15,369 nt of DNA, taken from assembly GCA_030045175.1 (NCBI GenBank), contig JASIBM010000375.1, positions 1 through 15,369 on the forward strand, written 5' to 3'. Within the stretch, counting starts at the first letter, position 1; each line of letters starts with the position of its first letter. This stretch comes from Streptosporangiaceae bacterium. GTDB lineage: Bacteria; Actinomycetota; Actinomycetes; Streptosporangiales; Streptosporangiaceae. The translations under genes and the position numbers were made by a program. The notes below the pieces were generated by a model, which saw only the letters and a program-made list of their open reading frames with translations, made no database searches and had not been told where the DNA came from. Positions 1-7,359 of this stretch are shown piece by piece.

Positions 1-194
1 CGCCACCCGCATGGCCGCCACCCGCCTCGCCACCACCCGCCTGGCCACCACCCGCGTGGCCGCCGCCATCCTGGCCACCACCGGCGTGGCCGCCGCCATC
101 CTGGCCGCCACCAGCCGCGATGCCGCCAGCGCCAGATCATCCAGCGCAAGATCATGATGTTACCAACGAACCAGGTGATCTTAATTGCGATTAA
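1..194 (+). CDS. 3' end of a Pro/Trp-rich repeat protein (partial)
   Basis: This open frame enters from the left edge (first full codon at base 3) and stops with TAA at 192-194, giving about 63 residues. It is a run of WPPPA/WPPPS pentapeptides, about seven in a row, followed by an acidic, non-repetitive tail (PDHPAQDHDVTNEPGDLNCD) and the stop. The repeats give a visible DNA minisatellite, including a 30 bp direct duplication around 54-113. The other two forward frames also run open across the repeat. I prefer this one because the peptide is regular and ends in an ordinary hydrophilic tail. The minus-strand Gly-rich reading has a TGA upstream and no start codon. The stop lies 19 bp before the subtilase start, so the two genes may be co-transcribed. 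Function is unknown; such tails are usually disordered linkers or extracytoplasmic segments. Confidence 0.5.
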   Translation, partial: PPAWPPPASPPPAWPPPAWPPPSWPPPAWPPPSWPPPAAMPPAPDHPAQDHDVTNEPGDLNCD

Positions 195-213
195 TACTTT
201 TTAGGCTGATTAA

Positions 214-2115
214 ATGACGGACCCATCGCCTGGTGAGCCATCGCCCGGTGCCGCGCGTCGCGCGATCGCGATCGGCGCCCTGGTAGCGATCGGGATCGCT
301 GGCCTGGGCGGCGGCGGGGCACTGCTCGCCGTTAGCCTCACCCACGCCGCGAGCACCGGAACGGCGGGCGGCGGATCGGCGGCCACCACCAGATGGCAGC
401 GGCTATCAGCCGGCCAGGTCTTCCCCGCCACCATCAGCTACGTGAACGCGCAGCACATCACGCAGTCCGCTCATCGGGTGGGAATCGCGCCATCGGCTAG
501 TTGCCGGGCCGGCCTCGACTCCGCCGCGTCGGCCACAATGGCCGGCCTGGGCTGCACGATGGTCCTGCGGGCGACGTACGCCGATCAGTCCGGCACGCTC
601 CTCGCGACGGTGGGCGTGGCCGTCGTCGCGTCCCCGAGCGCGGCCGTCACCGCGGTTAGCCGCCTCGCCGGGCTGCGAACCCCGGCTGGCGTCAAGGCCG
701 GGGCGTTCAGCGGGACCATAGCCAACGTCTTCCAGGACGCCCAGCGGGCAGCGTTCGGCACCCCGGTCGCGGCGGGCCGGTACGTCTTCTTTTACACGGC
801 GGGCTACGCCGACGGACGGCTGGGCGGGTCCGCGGGCGACAACCCCGATCTCGACGCGCTTGGCCGGGGCCTGGTGGCCCAGGTCGGGCGCGTGCTGGCC
901 GGCCAGCAGCCCGCGCCACTCGCCGACGCGAGCCGGGCGCTCGCCCTGGCAGAGCCGGCAGGCACGGGAATGCCAGCGGGCGCGGGCGCCCAGATCTCCA
1001 GGGAACTCGCCAGCGCCTGGCAGGTCTCCAAGGGCAACGGCGTCACCGTCGCGATCCTGGACACGGGCGTGGCCAGCGTCAACGGGCTGTCCGGCCGGGT
1101 CATCGCCGGCCCGGACTACGCGCCGGTCGCCAGCCCGGTGCTCACCGAAGGAACCGTGCTTGCCTCGCTTATCGCGGGCGGAGGGCCAGGCGCGCGCACA
1201 CCGAACGGCGCCGTCGGCCGGGCGCCCGCCGCGAGGATCTTGTCGATCCGGATCGTGGCCTACGGCTCGGACACCCAGGCAGCGCTGGCGTACCAGCGGA
1301 ACGGAAGATGGCAGCCGATCGAGGCCGAGGCGATCAGGTACGCGGCCGATCACGGGGCAAAGGTGATCGTCTGCGCCGAGTCGGGATCGTCGAGCTCGCC
1401 GGGCCTTGCCTCCGCCGTGGCCTACGCGATCGCCAAGAACGCCGTCGTGATCACCGCCGACTTCGCGTTCACCAGGGGCAACAGCGCCCAGTACCCCGAC
1501 AGCCTGCCTGGCGTCATCAACGTCAGCGGAACCACCGTCCCTGGCCTGCCCATGACCGGGCCGCCGGGTCGCTTCGCGAGCAACTACTCCGTGCTCGTGA
1601 CGGCACCAGCGAACGACCTGTTCGGCACCGGGCCTGGCAACCACGTCTACATCGACTACGACAACGCCTCGGCCATCGCCTGGACGGCGGGGACCGTCGC
1701 CCTGATCAAGTCCGCTTATCCGCGGCTCTCACCGGCACTTGTCGCCAGGGCACTCGCCATCTCCGCGAGCTACCACCCACCGGGTGGTTACGACACGCGG
1801 ATCGGATTCGGCCTGATCAACCCGATCGGGGCGGTGCACGCCGCCGGCCAGCTCGCCAAGCTGCGCGCGACCGCCGCACCCGGACCAGGCGCCGTGGTGC
1901 CAGCCGTGCACTTCGGTGCCCCAGGCGCCACGGGTGCGCAGGGCGCGGGGGGCTCGGGCAGCGGGTCGTCATCGGCGGCCGCGGCCGTCGGCTACGGTGC
2001 CGCCGTGCTCGTCGGGCTCGCGGCTATCGGGCTCGCGGCCGCGCTGCACAGGCGCTGGCACGGGCGGGGCCGCGGGCCGGAACGCGGGGACAGGGACAGC
2101 CTGGCCAAGATCTGA
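214..2115 (+). CDS. Membrane-anchored S8 subtilisin-fold protein (mycosin-like), probable pseudoprotease
   Basis: This 633-residue protein has an N-terminal membrane segment (about residues 17-43, after an Arg-Arg pair), an extracytoplasmic region of about 220 residues that I do not recognise, a subtilisin-like domain (about 265-575), a Gly/Ser/Ala linker and a C-terminal membrane helix (about 588-611) followed by a basic tail. The overall plan recalls the mycosins of type VII secretion. The Asp motif is intact (AILDTGV, Asp283), as is the APAARILSIRI strand. The His motif, normally GHGTxVA, reads TEGTVLA, with Glu312 at the His position. The Ser motif, normally GTSxAxPxVAG, reads DNASAIAWTAG. 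Aligning its final AG puts Ala485 at the catalytic Ser, with Ser486 next to it. The oxyanion Asn of the AAGN motif is not visible in VVITADFAF (411-419). The fold is therefore supported, but catalysis is doubtful. The ATG follows an AT-rich leader with only a weak AGG as ribosome site. Confidence 0.85.
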   Translation: MTDPSPGEPSPGAARRAIAIGALVAIGIAGLGGGGALLAVSLTHAASTGTAGGGSAATTRWQRLSAGQVFPATISYVNAQHITQSAHRVGIAPSASCRAGLDSAASATMAGLGCTMVLRATYADQSGTLLATVGVAVVASPSAAVTAVSRLAGLRTPAGVKAGAFSGTIANVFQDAQRAAFGTPVAAGRYVFFYTAGYADGRLGGSAGDNPDLDALGRGLVAQVGRVLAGQQPAPLADASRALALAEPAGTGMPAGAGAQISRELASAWQVSKGNGVTVAILDTGVASVNGLSGRVIAGPDYAPVASPVLTEGTVLASLIAGGGPGARTPNGAVGRAPAARILSIRIVAYGSDTQAALAYQRNGRWQPIEAEAIRYAADHGAKVIVCAESGSSSSPGLASAVAYAIAKNAVVITADFAFTRGNSAQYPDSLPGVINVSGTTVPGLPMTGPPGRFASNYSVLVTAPANDLFGTGPGNHVYIDYDNASAIAWTAGTVALIKSAYPRLSPALVARALAISASYHPPGGYDTRIGFGLINPIGAVHAAGQLAKLRATAAPGPGAVVPAVHFGAPGATGAQGAGGSGSGSSSAAAAVGYGAAVLVGLAAIGLAAALHRRWHGRGRGPERGDRDSLAKI

Positions 2116-2130
2116 TCACCGATAGGTGGG

Positions 2131-2149
2131 CGCGCCGGGCCCGGGCGCG
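2131..2149. repeat. GC-rich inverted repeat between subtilase and aldo/keto reductase genes
   Basis: The 47 bp gap between the two genes holds a near-palindrome, CGCGCC-GGGCCCG-GGCGCG, able to form a 6 bp stem whose loop is itself self-complementary. There is no T-run after it, so it is not a classic terminator. It could slow transcription between the genes or be chance in GC-rich DNA. Confidence 0.3.
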
Positions 2150-2162
2150 GAAGACTGTAGGC

Positions 2163-3137
2163 ATGCGGTACCTGAACATCCAGACAACCAAGAAGATCTC
2201 GAAGATCGGGCTCGGCACCTGGCAGTTCGGATCCAGGGAGTGGGGCTACGGTCAGGACTACGCGAGCTCTGAGGCCAGGGCCATCGTCCGCCGCGCGCTC
2301 GAACTGGGCGTGACCTTGTTCGACACGGCCGAGATCTACGGCTTCGGCCGGAGCGAGCGCATACTCGGGCAAGCTCTCGGCGAGGACCTCGATTCGATTT
2401 TCCTGGCGACCAAGATCCTTCCGGTCTGGCCCATCGCGCCGGTCGTACAGCAGCGAGGCGTGGCAAGCGCGGACCGGCTGGGCGCACGCAAGCTCGACCT
2501 GTACCAGGTGCACGCGCCCAACCCAGCGGTCCGCGACGGCACGATCATGCGAGGGATGCGAGCGCTGCAACGGACCGGGCTTGTCGACGAGGTCGGCGTG
2601 AGCAACTACTCGCTCAAGCGCTGGCGCGCCGCCGAGGGGGCGCTTGGCACGCGGGTGCTGAGCAACCAGGTGCAGTACAGCCTGGTGCACCGCGCGCCCG
2701 AGTCCGACCTCGTGCCCTACGCCCAGGAGAACGGCCGGCTCGTGATCGCCTACAGCCCGCTGGCCCAGGGCCTGCTATCGGGCAGGTATCACCAGGACAA
2801 CAGGCCGACCAACCGGGTCAGGGCGAACAGCACACTGTTCCTCCCCGAGAACCTCGAGCGCGCGGCCGGCGTGATAGCCACGCTGCAGGAGGTCGCGGAC
2901 GCCCGCGCGGCGACCCCGGCGCAGATCGCGCTGGCCTGGTCGATTCGCAACCCCGCGGTGGTCGCGATCCCAGGCGCATCCAGCGTCGAGCAGCTCGAGA
3001 GCAACGTGGCCGCCGCCGACATCGAGCTGAGCGACGCGGAGGTGAGCGCGCTGAGCCTGGCGTCCGACCGGTTCCAGCCGGTCAAGGGGCCTGCCGCGGT
3101 GCGCCAGGTCGCTTCGCAGCGGCTGCGTCGCCGGTAG
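2163..3137 (+). CDS. Aldo/keto reductase family oxidoreductase
   Basis: This 324-residue protein of the aldo/keto reductase superfamily is a (beta/alpha)8 barrel, presumably a cytoplasmic NADPH-dependent carbonyl reductase. The full catalytic tetrad is visible: Asp54 and Tyr59 in FDTAEIYG, Lys84 in LATKILP, and His117 in YQVHAPN. The cofactor side shows GVSNYS, a SPLAQGLLSG loop and the C-terminal VAIPGASSVEQLESN segment, which binds the cofactor phosphate in this family. Length is normal. The frame stays open far upstream, inside the subtilase gene, but that part is a shadow. ATG at 2163 gives the expected short N-terminus before the GLGTWQFG strand. No strong ribosome site precedes it. The gene converges with the amidase and their 3' ends overlap by 56 bp. 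The substrate cannot be inferred. Confidence 0.93.
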   Translation: MRYLNIQTTKKISKIGLGTWQFGSREWGYGQDYASSEARAIVRRALELGVTLFDTAEIYGFGRSERILGQALGEDLDSIFLATKILPVWPIAPVVQQRGVASADRLGARKLDLYQVHAPNPAVRDGTIMRGMRALQRTGLVDEVGVSNYSLKRWRAAEGALGTRVLSNQVQYSLVHRAPESDLVPYAQENGRLVIAYSPLAQGLLSGRYHQDNRPTNRVRANSTLFLPENLERAAGVIATLQEVADARAATPAQIALAWSIRNPAVVAIPGASSVEQLESNVAAADIELSDAEVSALSLASDRFQPVKGPAAVRQVASQRLRRR

Positions 3138-4575
3138 CGATCAGCGCCGGAGCGACCCGGCCGTGCCCGGTCGCGCGCTCGAACGCGTGCGCGACGCCGA
3201 GCAGCGCCCAGTCAGCTCGCCGGCGACCGACGAGCTGAAGGCCGACGGGCAGGCCCGCCGCCGTGAACCCGGCCGGCACCGACATGGCGGGCAGCCCGGT
3301 AGCCGAGATCAGGTACGCCGACGCCATCCAGTCCAGGTAGTTCGCCTGCGGCACGCCGTCGATCTCATGCGGCCAGTCCAGCTCGACGTCGAACGCCGGC
3401 ACCTGCGTCGCCGGGCAGGCGAGCACGTCGAAGGTCTCGAAGAAGCGGCTGACCCGCTCGGCCAGGGCAGCGCTCAGCGTGGTCGCCCGGCCGAGATCGG
3501 CGACGCTCAGCTCGAGCCCGCGTTCGATGTTCCAGGTGACGTTGGCCCCTAGCTGCGCGCGGTATTCGCTGAGCAACGGGGCAAAATTCGTTACGAATCG
3601 GAACGCACGCCATGTCCTGAATGCCTCGTCCGCGCCAGACAGGTCTGGGGTGGCATCAACGACGTCGCAGCCCAGGTCGATGAGCACCTGCCTGGCCGGC
3701 TCGAGCGCGGCGCGCGCCTGCGGGTCCAGGGGCAGGCCGAGATCGGCGCTCCAGGCCACCCTGGTCCCGCGCAGGTACCTGGTGAGCAGCAGCGGAACCT
3801 GCGCGGGATCGGTCAGCGCTGGCGGTAGCGCGTCGAGCGCGAGCGGCACTCGCGGGTCTGGCCCCGAGATGACGGCAAGCAGCAGCGCCACGTCGGCGAC
3901 CGTCCGGCCCATCGGCCCTTCCACGCCCAGCACGTCGGCGACGTCGGTAACTGGCCAGGACGGCACCCGGCCTGGGGACGGGCGCAGCCCGACCACGTTG
4001 CAAAAGCTTGCCGGGTTGCGCAACGACCCGCCCAGGTCACTGCCGTCAGCGAGGCTGACCATCCTGGCCGCGAGCGCCGCGGCCGCGCCGCCGCTGCTTC
4101 CCCCGGCGCTGCGGGTCGGGTCGTAGGGGTTCCTGGTGGCGCCGAAGACCGCGTTGACTGTGTGCGAGCCCGCGCCGAACTCGGGCGTGTTCGTCTTGCC
4201 CAGGCTGATCGCGCCTGCCCCGGCCATGCGGCTGACATGCAGCGCGTCGCGGGCGGGCACGTGGTCGGCGAAGAGCGGGGATCCGTAGGTTGTCCGCACG
4301 CCCGCGGTATCAGCGAGATCCTTGTGCGCGACGGGCAGCCCGTGCAGCAATCCCGGCTCGGTGCCGGCGGCCAGCGCCTCGTCGGCGGCGGCAGCCGTCG
4401 CGAGCGCCCGATCGAAGCATCGGGTCACGATCGCGTTGACCACCGGGTCGACCGCCTCCACCCGCTCGATGTGGGCGGCCACCACCTCGCGCGCCGACAC
4501 CTCGCGGTCGCGCAGCAGGCCGGCCAGCGTGACAGCGTCGTTCGCGCAGAGGTCGGTCAGATCGGGATCGGTCAC
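3082..4575 (-). CDS. Amidase signature family hydrolase
   Basis: This 497-residue amidase-signature enzyme hydrolyses a C-N amide bond using a Ser-cisSer-Lys triad. Lys85 lies in LPVAHKDL, the cis-Ser is Ser160 in GGSSGG, and the nucleophile is Ser184 in GSDLGGSLRNPA. The spacings of 75 and 24 residues match the family's usual spacing. It is not evidently GatA: no gatB or gatC is nearby, and sequence alone does not give the substrate. The start is GTG at 4575, supported by GAGGAG 7 bases upstream. The last 20 or so residues (rich in Ala, Arg and Pro) look like an extension beyond the usual family end, and this is the part that overlaps the convergent aldo/keto reductase gene. No partner gene lies upstream; the next 460 bp are non-coding repeats. 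Confidence 0.93.
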   Translation of the reverse strand: MTDPDLTDLCANDAVTLAGLLRDREVSAREVVAAHIERVEAVDPVVNAIVTRCFDRALATAAAADEALAAGTEPGLLHGLPVAHKDLADTAGVRTTYGSPLFADHVPARDALHVSRMAGAGAISLGKTNTPEFGAGSHTVNAVFGATRNPYDPTRSAGGSSGGAAAALAARMVSLADGSDLGGSLRNPASFCNVVGLRPSPGRVPSWPVTDVADVLGVEGPMGRTVADVALLLAVISGPDPRVPLALDALPPALTDPAQVPLLLTRYLRGTRVAWSADLGLPLDPQARAALEPARQVLIDLGCDVVDATPDLSGADEAFRTWRAFRFVTNFAPLLSEYRAQLGANVTWNIERGLELSVADLGRATTLSAALAERVSRFFETFDVLACPATQVPAFDVELDWPHEIDGVPQANYLDWMASAYLISATGLPAMSVPAGFTAAGLPVGLQLVGRRRADWALLGVAHAFERATGHGRVAPALIATGDAAAAKRPGAPRQAP

Positions 4576-4630
4576 TTTCGCTCCTCAATCAACGCCTGAG
4601 TACTCCCGCCGCTGACGCTCATTATTCGCT

Positions 4631-4671
4631 CAGGCTCCGCAAGCTTCAGGACAGGCTCGCAAGCTTCAGGA
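4631..4671. repeat. Short direct duplication (CAGGCTC...GCAAGCTTCAGGA)
   Basis: Two near-identical copies of about 20 bp lie head to tail (4631-4651 and 4652-4671). They share GCAAGCTTCAGGA exactly and differ by a single inserted base in the CAGGCTC part. They lie upstream of the amidase start. Confidence 0.6.
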
Positions 4672-4778
4672 GCTGCTCGACGCCGACCTGCTGCCGCCGA
4701 GAGCCGCTGAGACGGCCGAGCACGGCCGCCCCTCACAACCTCGCTCAATTCTTGCTGTTATCACCACGCGAGCGCAGC

Positions 4779-4829
4779 GGCACGGCGAGCGCGGCGGCAC
4801 GGCAAGCGCGGCGGCACGGCAAGCGCGGC
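4779..4829. repeat. 17 bp tandem repeat, three copies
   Basis: Three consecutive copies of GGCACGGCAAGCGCGGC start at 4779, 4796 and 4813. The first has G for A at one position. The array runs directly into the first 61 bp repeat unit. Confidence 0.8.
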
Positions 4830-4957
4830 GACCTGGCGGCCGCAGGTCATCACCGCGCAACCTCGCCCAGTCCTTGCTGTTATCAGCACCGCAAGTGCGG
4901 CGACCTAGTGGCCGCAAGTCATCACCACGCAACCCCGCCCAGTCCTTGCTGTTATCA
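4825..4957. repeat. Pair of 61 bp direct repeats, period 72 bp
   Basis: Unit A (4825-4885) and unit B (4897-4957) both run from GCGGCGACCT to CCTTGCTGTTATCA and differ at about six positions. They are separated by 11 bp. A shorter relative of the 3' half, ending CTTGCTGTTATCA, lies at 4751-4763, and a weaker one (TCCTTACTGTTG) at 4981-4992. Read on the minus strand the units would encode DNSKDW...LRGDDLRP, but there is no credible gene start. This looks like a dispersed intergenic repeat family. Confidence 0.75.
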
Positions 4958-4964
4958 CGCACAG

Positions 4965-5025
4965 GGGCAACAACGTGGAGTCCTTACTGTTGCCATTACG
5001 ACAGCAGGGGCCCCACGTTGCGCCC
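4965..5025 (-). terminator. Long-stem inverted repeat downstream of the response regulator gene
   Basis: CAACGTGG (4971-4978) pairs perfectly with CCACGTTG (5013-5020), and flanking GGGC/GCCC extends the stem across a small bulge. The 34-base loop holds a smaller CTGT/ACAG stem. It lies 11 bp past the minus-strand regulator stop, so it may end or stabilise that transcript. There is no U-tract, so intrinsic termination is not demonstrated. Confidence 0.35.
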
Positions 5026-5035
5026 GCGGAACCCG

Positions 5036-5728
5036 CTAGGTCAGGCGACGCTCGGCGGCCCATCGGGTTAGCTGGTGCCTAGTCGAAAGCTGGAGCTTGC
5101 GCAGCACCGATGATACGTGGCTTTCGACGGTTTTAGCCGATATGAAGAGCTCACGCGCGATCTCCCTGTAGGTGTAGCCGCGGGCGATCAGCCTGAGCAC
5201 CTCCCGCTCACGAGGCGTTAGCTGGTCGAGTTCCGGGTCGAACGAGACGGGCGCCCGCTCCTGGGCGGGCATCGTGGCGAAGGCGTCGAGCACGAAGCCT
5301 GCCAGCCTGGGTGAGAACACGGCGTCGCCAGCGGCGACCCGGTGAACCGCGTCGACCAGGTCCGCGCCCGAGATCGTCTTCGTCACGTAACCGCGCGCGC
5401 CAGCCCTGATCACGGTGATCACGTCTTCCGGGGCGTCGGAGGCGGATAGCGCGAGGAAGCGAACCTGCGGATGTGAGCCCGCGATCTCGCGCACGACGAG
5501 CTGGCCGCCGCCACCGGGTAGGTGGACGTCCAGCAGCACGACGTCGGGGAGGCATCGCGCGATCTCGGTGATCGCCGGCTGCACGTCGTCGGCCTCGCCG
5601 ACGACGTCTACCTGGTCACCAAGTTCGGACCGCACGCCGGACCTGAACAGGCCGTGGTCGTCGACGATGAAGACCCGGGGCCGATCGACGGTGCCACGCG
5701 ACCCGGCCCCAGGTCCCTGGGTGGTCAC
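5036..5728 (-). CDS. NarL/LuxR-family response regulator
   Basis: This 230-residue two-component regulator has a receiver domain (about residues 17-135) and a LuxR-type helix-turn-helix DNA-binding domain (about 167-228). Receiver landmarks are the acidic pair Asp23-Asp24, phospho-acceptor Asp67 (VVLLDVHLPG), Ser95 and Lys117. The C-terminal domain has the standard LTPREREVLRLIARGYTYRE opening and the AKTVESHVSSVLRKL recognition helix. The start is GTG at 5728. It overlaps the kinase stop in a GTGA junction (5725-5728), so translation is probably coupled and the kinase is its cognate partner. The first 15 residues are a low-complexity lead-in. Targets are not shown by the sequence; the neighbouring PspC and DUF1707 genes are obvious candidates. 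Confidence 0.95.
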   Translation of the reverse strand: MTTQGPGAGSRGTVDRPRVFIVDDHGLFRSGVRSELGDQVDVVGEADDVQPAITEIARCLPDVVLLDVHLPGGGGQLVVREIAGSHPQVRFLALSASDAPEDVITVIRAGARGYVTKTISGADLVDAVHRVAAGDAVFSPRLAGFVLDAFATMPAQERAPVSFDPELDQLTPREREVLRLIARGYTYREIARELFISAKTVESHVSSVLRKLQLSTRHQLTRWAAERRLT

Positions 5729-7359
5729 GTGGCGCTCGGCTCGCGCTGCGCTGTGTTAGCCCGGGGGGGCGACCCCCCGGCACCCCCCGCGGTGTTAGCC
5801 CGGGGAGACGACCCCCCGGCACCCCCCGCGGTGTTAGCCCGGGGAGACGACCCCCCGGCGCCCCCCGCGGTGTTAGCCCGGGGAGACGACCCCGCGGCAC
5901 CCCCCGCAGTGTTAGCCCGGGGAGACGACCCCCCGGCACCCCCCGCAGTGTTAGCCCGGGGAGACGACGCCCCAGCACCCCCCGCAGTGCCGGTCCGGGG
6001 GGGCGACCCCCCGGCACCCCCCGCAGCGCTGGCCTGGGGGGGCACGGTGCTCGCCGCGGTCGGGCGCGGCAACGTCAGGGACACCTCGGTGCCCTCGCCG
6101 AGTACGCTGCGGATCTGCGCGGAACCGCCACGGCGGGACATCCGTGCCCGGATTGACTCAGCCAGGCCCCGGCGATCTGCCGGTATGGCTGCGGCATCGA
6201 AACCGCGCCCGCGATCGCGCACGAAGACGGCCACCTCGCCGGGCTCTACCTCGGCGAACAGCGAGACGACCGGGGCGCCGGACCACTTAGCCGCGTTGAC
6301 GGTGGCCTCCCGCGCCGCCGCGAGCAGTGCCCCGAGGTCATCATCAAGCGGGCAGTCCCCGACCGTGATCGCCTCCACCGTGACCTCGTGGTTGGCCTCG
6401 ACCTCCTGCTGAATCCTGCGCACCCCGTCCGCGAACGTGGTGGCGAGCCCGTTCATCTCGCCGGGCGCCCTGCCATCGAACAGCCAGGACCGAAGCTCCC
6501 GTTCCTGCGCCCTGGCCAGCGCGATGACCTGCTGCGGGTTATCGGCCCGCCGCTGGATCAGGGCGAGCGTCTGCAGGACAGAGTCGTGCACCACCGCCGC
6601 TATGTCCGCTCGCTCCTCGGCCCGGACCCGCGCCTGACGCTCCTGGACGAGATCTCGCGCCAGCCGCAGCCACCACGGCCCGAGCAGCAGCACGATCCCG
6701 GTCACCAGCAGCAGCAGCGCGGCGAGTGGCCGTAGTGCGGCTGCGCGCACGTGCCCGGTCAGCAACGTGGCCAGGCCGCTGATCAGGAGCACGGCGGCGG
6801 CCCATAGGCGCAGCCTGTTCAGGCGCCGACGGCCGGGCGCAGGCCCTGGCCCGGCCAGGTGATGCAGCACGGCCTGTTCCTCGGGGCTGGCGTTGCGCCA
6901 GATCAGCAGGAGCCCGACCGCGGTGACCACTAGCGGGACCGAGAACGAGCCGACCCAGCTAACGCGGAGCACCGAGAAGACGAACAGCACCAGGACGAGC
7001 ATCGAGGCCAGGGCGGCGGCCAGCGTGATGCCACGCGGGTCCTTTGCCGTCCGGCTCGCGATGCTGTTCGCCTCACCCGCCGCGGGCAGGAACAACCAGG
7101 CCACCATGTACGCCACGAGCCCGAAGCCGCTCATGAACGCCGTCGCGATGAAGATCGCCCGTACGAACGTGACCTTCAGGCCCGTGCGCGCCGCCAGGCC
7201 GGATGCTACGCCGCCTAGCAGGCGCTCGCTGGCGTCGCGACACAGCGGCCCGCCGCTCCTCGGCTTGCCGCTCCACGGCCCGCCGAACCTGTGCTCGTCG
7301 GCCAAGCGCCCCTCTTGCTGCACCTGTCCATTATCTCGGCTGCCCGTCAGGGTTGCCAT
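5725..7359 (-). CDS. PspC-domain sensor histidine kinase with 13-residue C-terminal repeats
   Basis: This 544-residue membrane kinase has an N-terminal PspC domain (about residues 38-95, including its membrane helix), then four more predicted membrane helices (about 112-131, 139-153, 184-203, 209-228). A short coiled linker follows, then a HisKA_3-type dimerisation segment with phospho-acceptor His258 (AAVVHDSVLQT). The ATPase domain has the N-box EATVNAAKWS (Asn355), DRGRGFD (G1), a short GLA motif (G2) and GEGTEVSLTL. The last 105 or so residues are a Gly/Ala/Ser/Pro/Arg tail built from 13-residue repeats (GGAGGSSPRANTA), which is unusual for the family. The frame extends upstream to 7461, but ATG at 7359 is preferred because it has an AGGGGAAA ribosome site and the longer form would overlap the divergent gene. 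It is translationally coupled to the response regulator. The likely role is sensing membrane or envelope stress. Confidence 0.92.
   Translation of the reverse strand: MATLTGSRDNGQVQQEGRLADEHRFGGPWSGKPRSGGPLCRDASERLLGGVASGLAARTGLKVTFVRAIFIATAFMSGFGLVAYMVAWLFLPAAGEANSIASRTAKDPRGITLAAALASMLVLVLFVFSVLRVSWVGSFSVPLVVTAVGLLLIWRNASPEEQAVLHHLAGPGPAPGRRRLNRLRLWAAAVLLISGLATLLTGHVRAAALRPLAALLLLVTGIVLLLGPWWLRLARDLVQERQARVRAEERADIAAVVHDSVLQTLALIQRRADNPQQVIALARAQERELRSWLFDGRAPGEMNGLATTFADGVRRIQQEVEANHEVTVEAITVGDCPLDDDLGALLAAAREATVNAAKWSGAPVVSLFAEVEPGEVAVFVRDRGRGFDAAAIPADRRGLAESIRARMSRRGGSAQIRSVLGEGTEVSLTLPRPTAASTVPPQASAAGGAGGSPPRTGTAGGAGASSPRANTAGGAGGSSPRANTAGGAAGSSPRANTAGGAGGSSPRANTAGGAGGSSPRANTAGGAGGSPPRANTAQREPSAT
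5753..6025. repeat. 39 bp minisatellite, seven copies, inside the kinase tail
   Basis: Seven contiguous 39 bp units start at 5753, 5792, 5831, 5870, 5909, 5948 and 5987, followed by a degenerate eighth from 6026. Most units differ at one to four positions; the last differs more. Each unit encodes 13 residues, so copy-number change keeps the kinase frame. The first unit contains a perfect hairpin, CCGGGGGG-GCGA-CCCCCCGG (5761-5780). The others keep most of it. Confidence 0.95.

Larger units (their letters stand above)
4576..5035. other. Gene-free repeat-rich intergenic block
   Basis: These 460 bp separate the amidase start from the regulator stop. Short frames cross the block, but their peptides are repeat-derived and lack convincing starts. 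From left to right it holds a doubled motif around GCAAGCTTCAGGA (4631-4671), a 17 bp tandem repeat (4779-4829), two 61 bp direct repeats 72 bp apart (4825-4957), partial copies of the same motif on each side, and a long-stem inverted repeat (4965-5025). The left end (4576-4620) probably holds the amidase promoter, but I cannot place it. Confidence 0.6.

Noticed and set aside
406..1644. 412-residue minus-strand open frame across the subtilase gene
   Set aside because: The composition is Arg/Gly/Asp-rich with no recognisable domain. It is the antisense shadow of a gene with clear fold motifs, a common effect in GC-rich DNA.
1308..2162. Long upstream extension of the aldo/keto reductase frame
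   Set aside because: The extra 285 residues overlap the subtilase in another frame and are Arg-rich. The reductase begins at its normal position with ATG 2163.
4825..4957. CRISPR-like repeat pair
   Set aside because: There are only two units, 61 bp long, with an 11 bp gap. Length and spacing do not fit CRISPR, and no cas genes are present.
4666..4962. Minus-strand small protein with DNSKDW repeats
   Set aside because: The peptide simply mirrors the 61 bp DNA repeats, there is no ribosome site, and the composition is unlike neighbouring proteins.
5753..6025. CRISPR-like array
   Set aside because: The units are contiguous with no unique spacers, the array is inside a coding frame in multiples of 13 codons, and there are no cas genes.
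5522..6412. 296-residue plus-strand frame across regulator and kinase ends
   Set aside because: It is the antisense of two well-supported genes, and its middle is the translated minisatellite.
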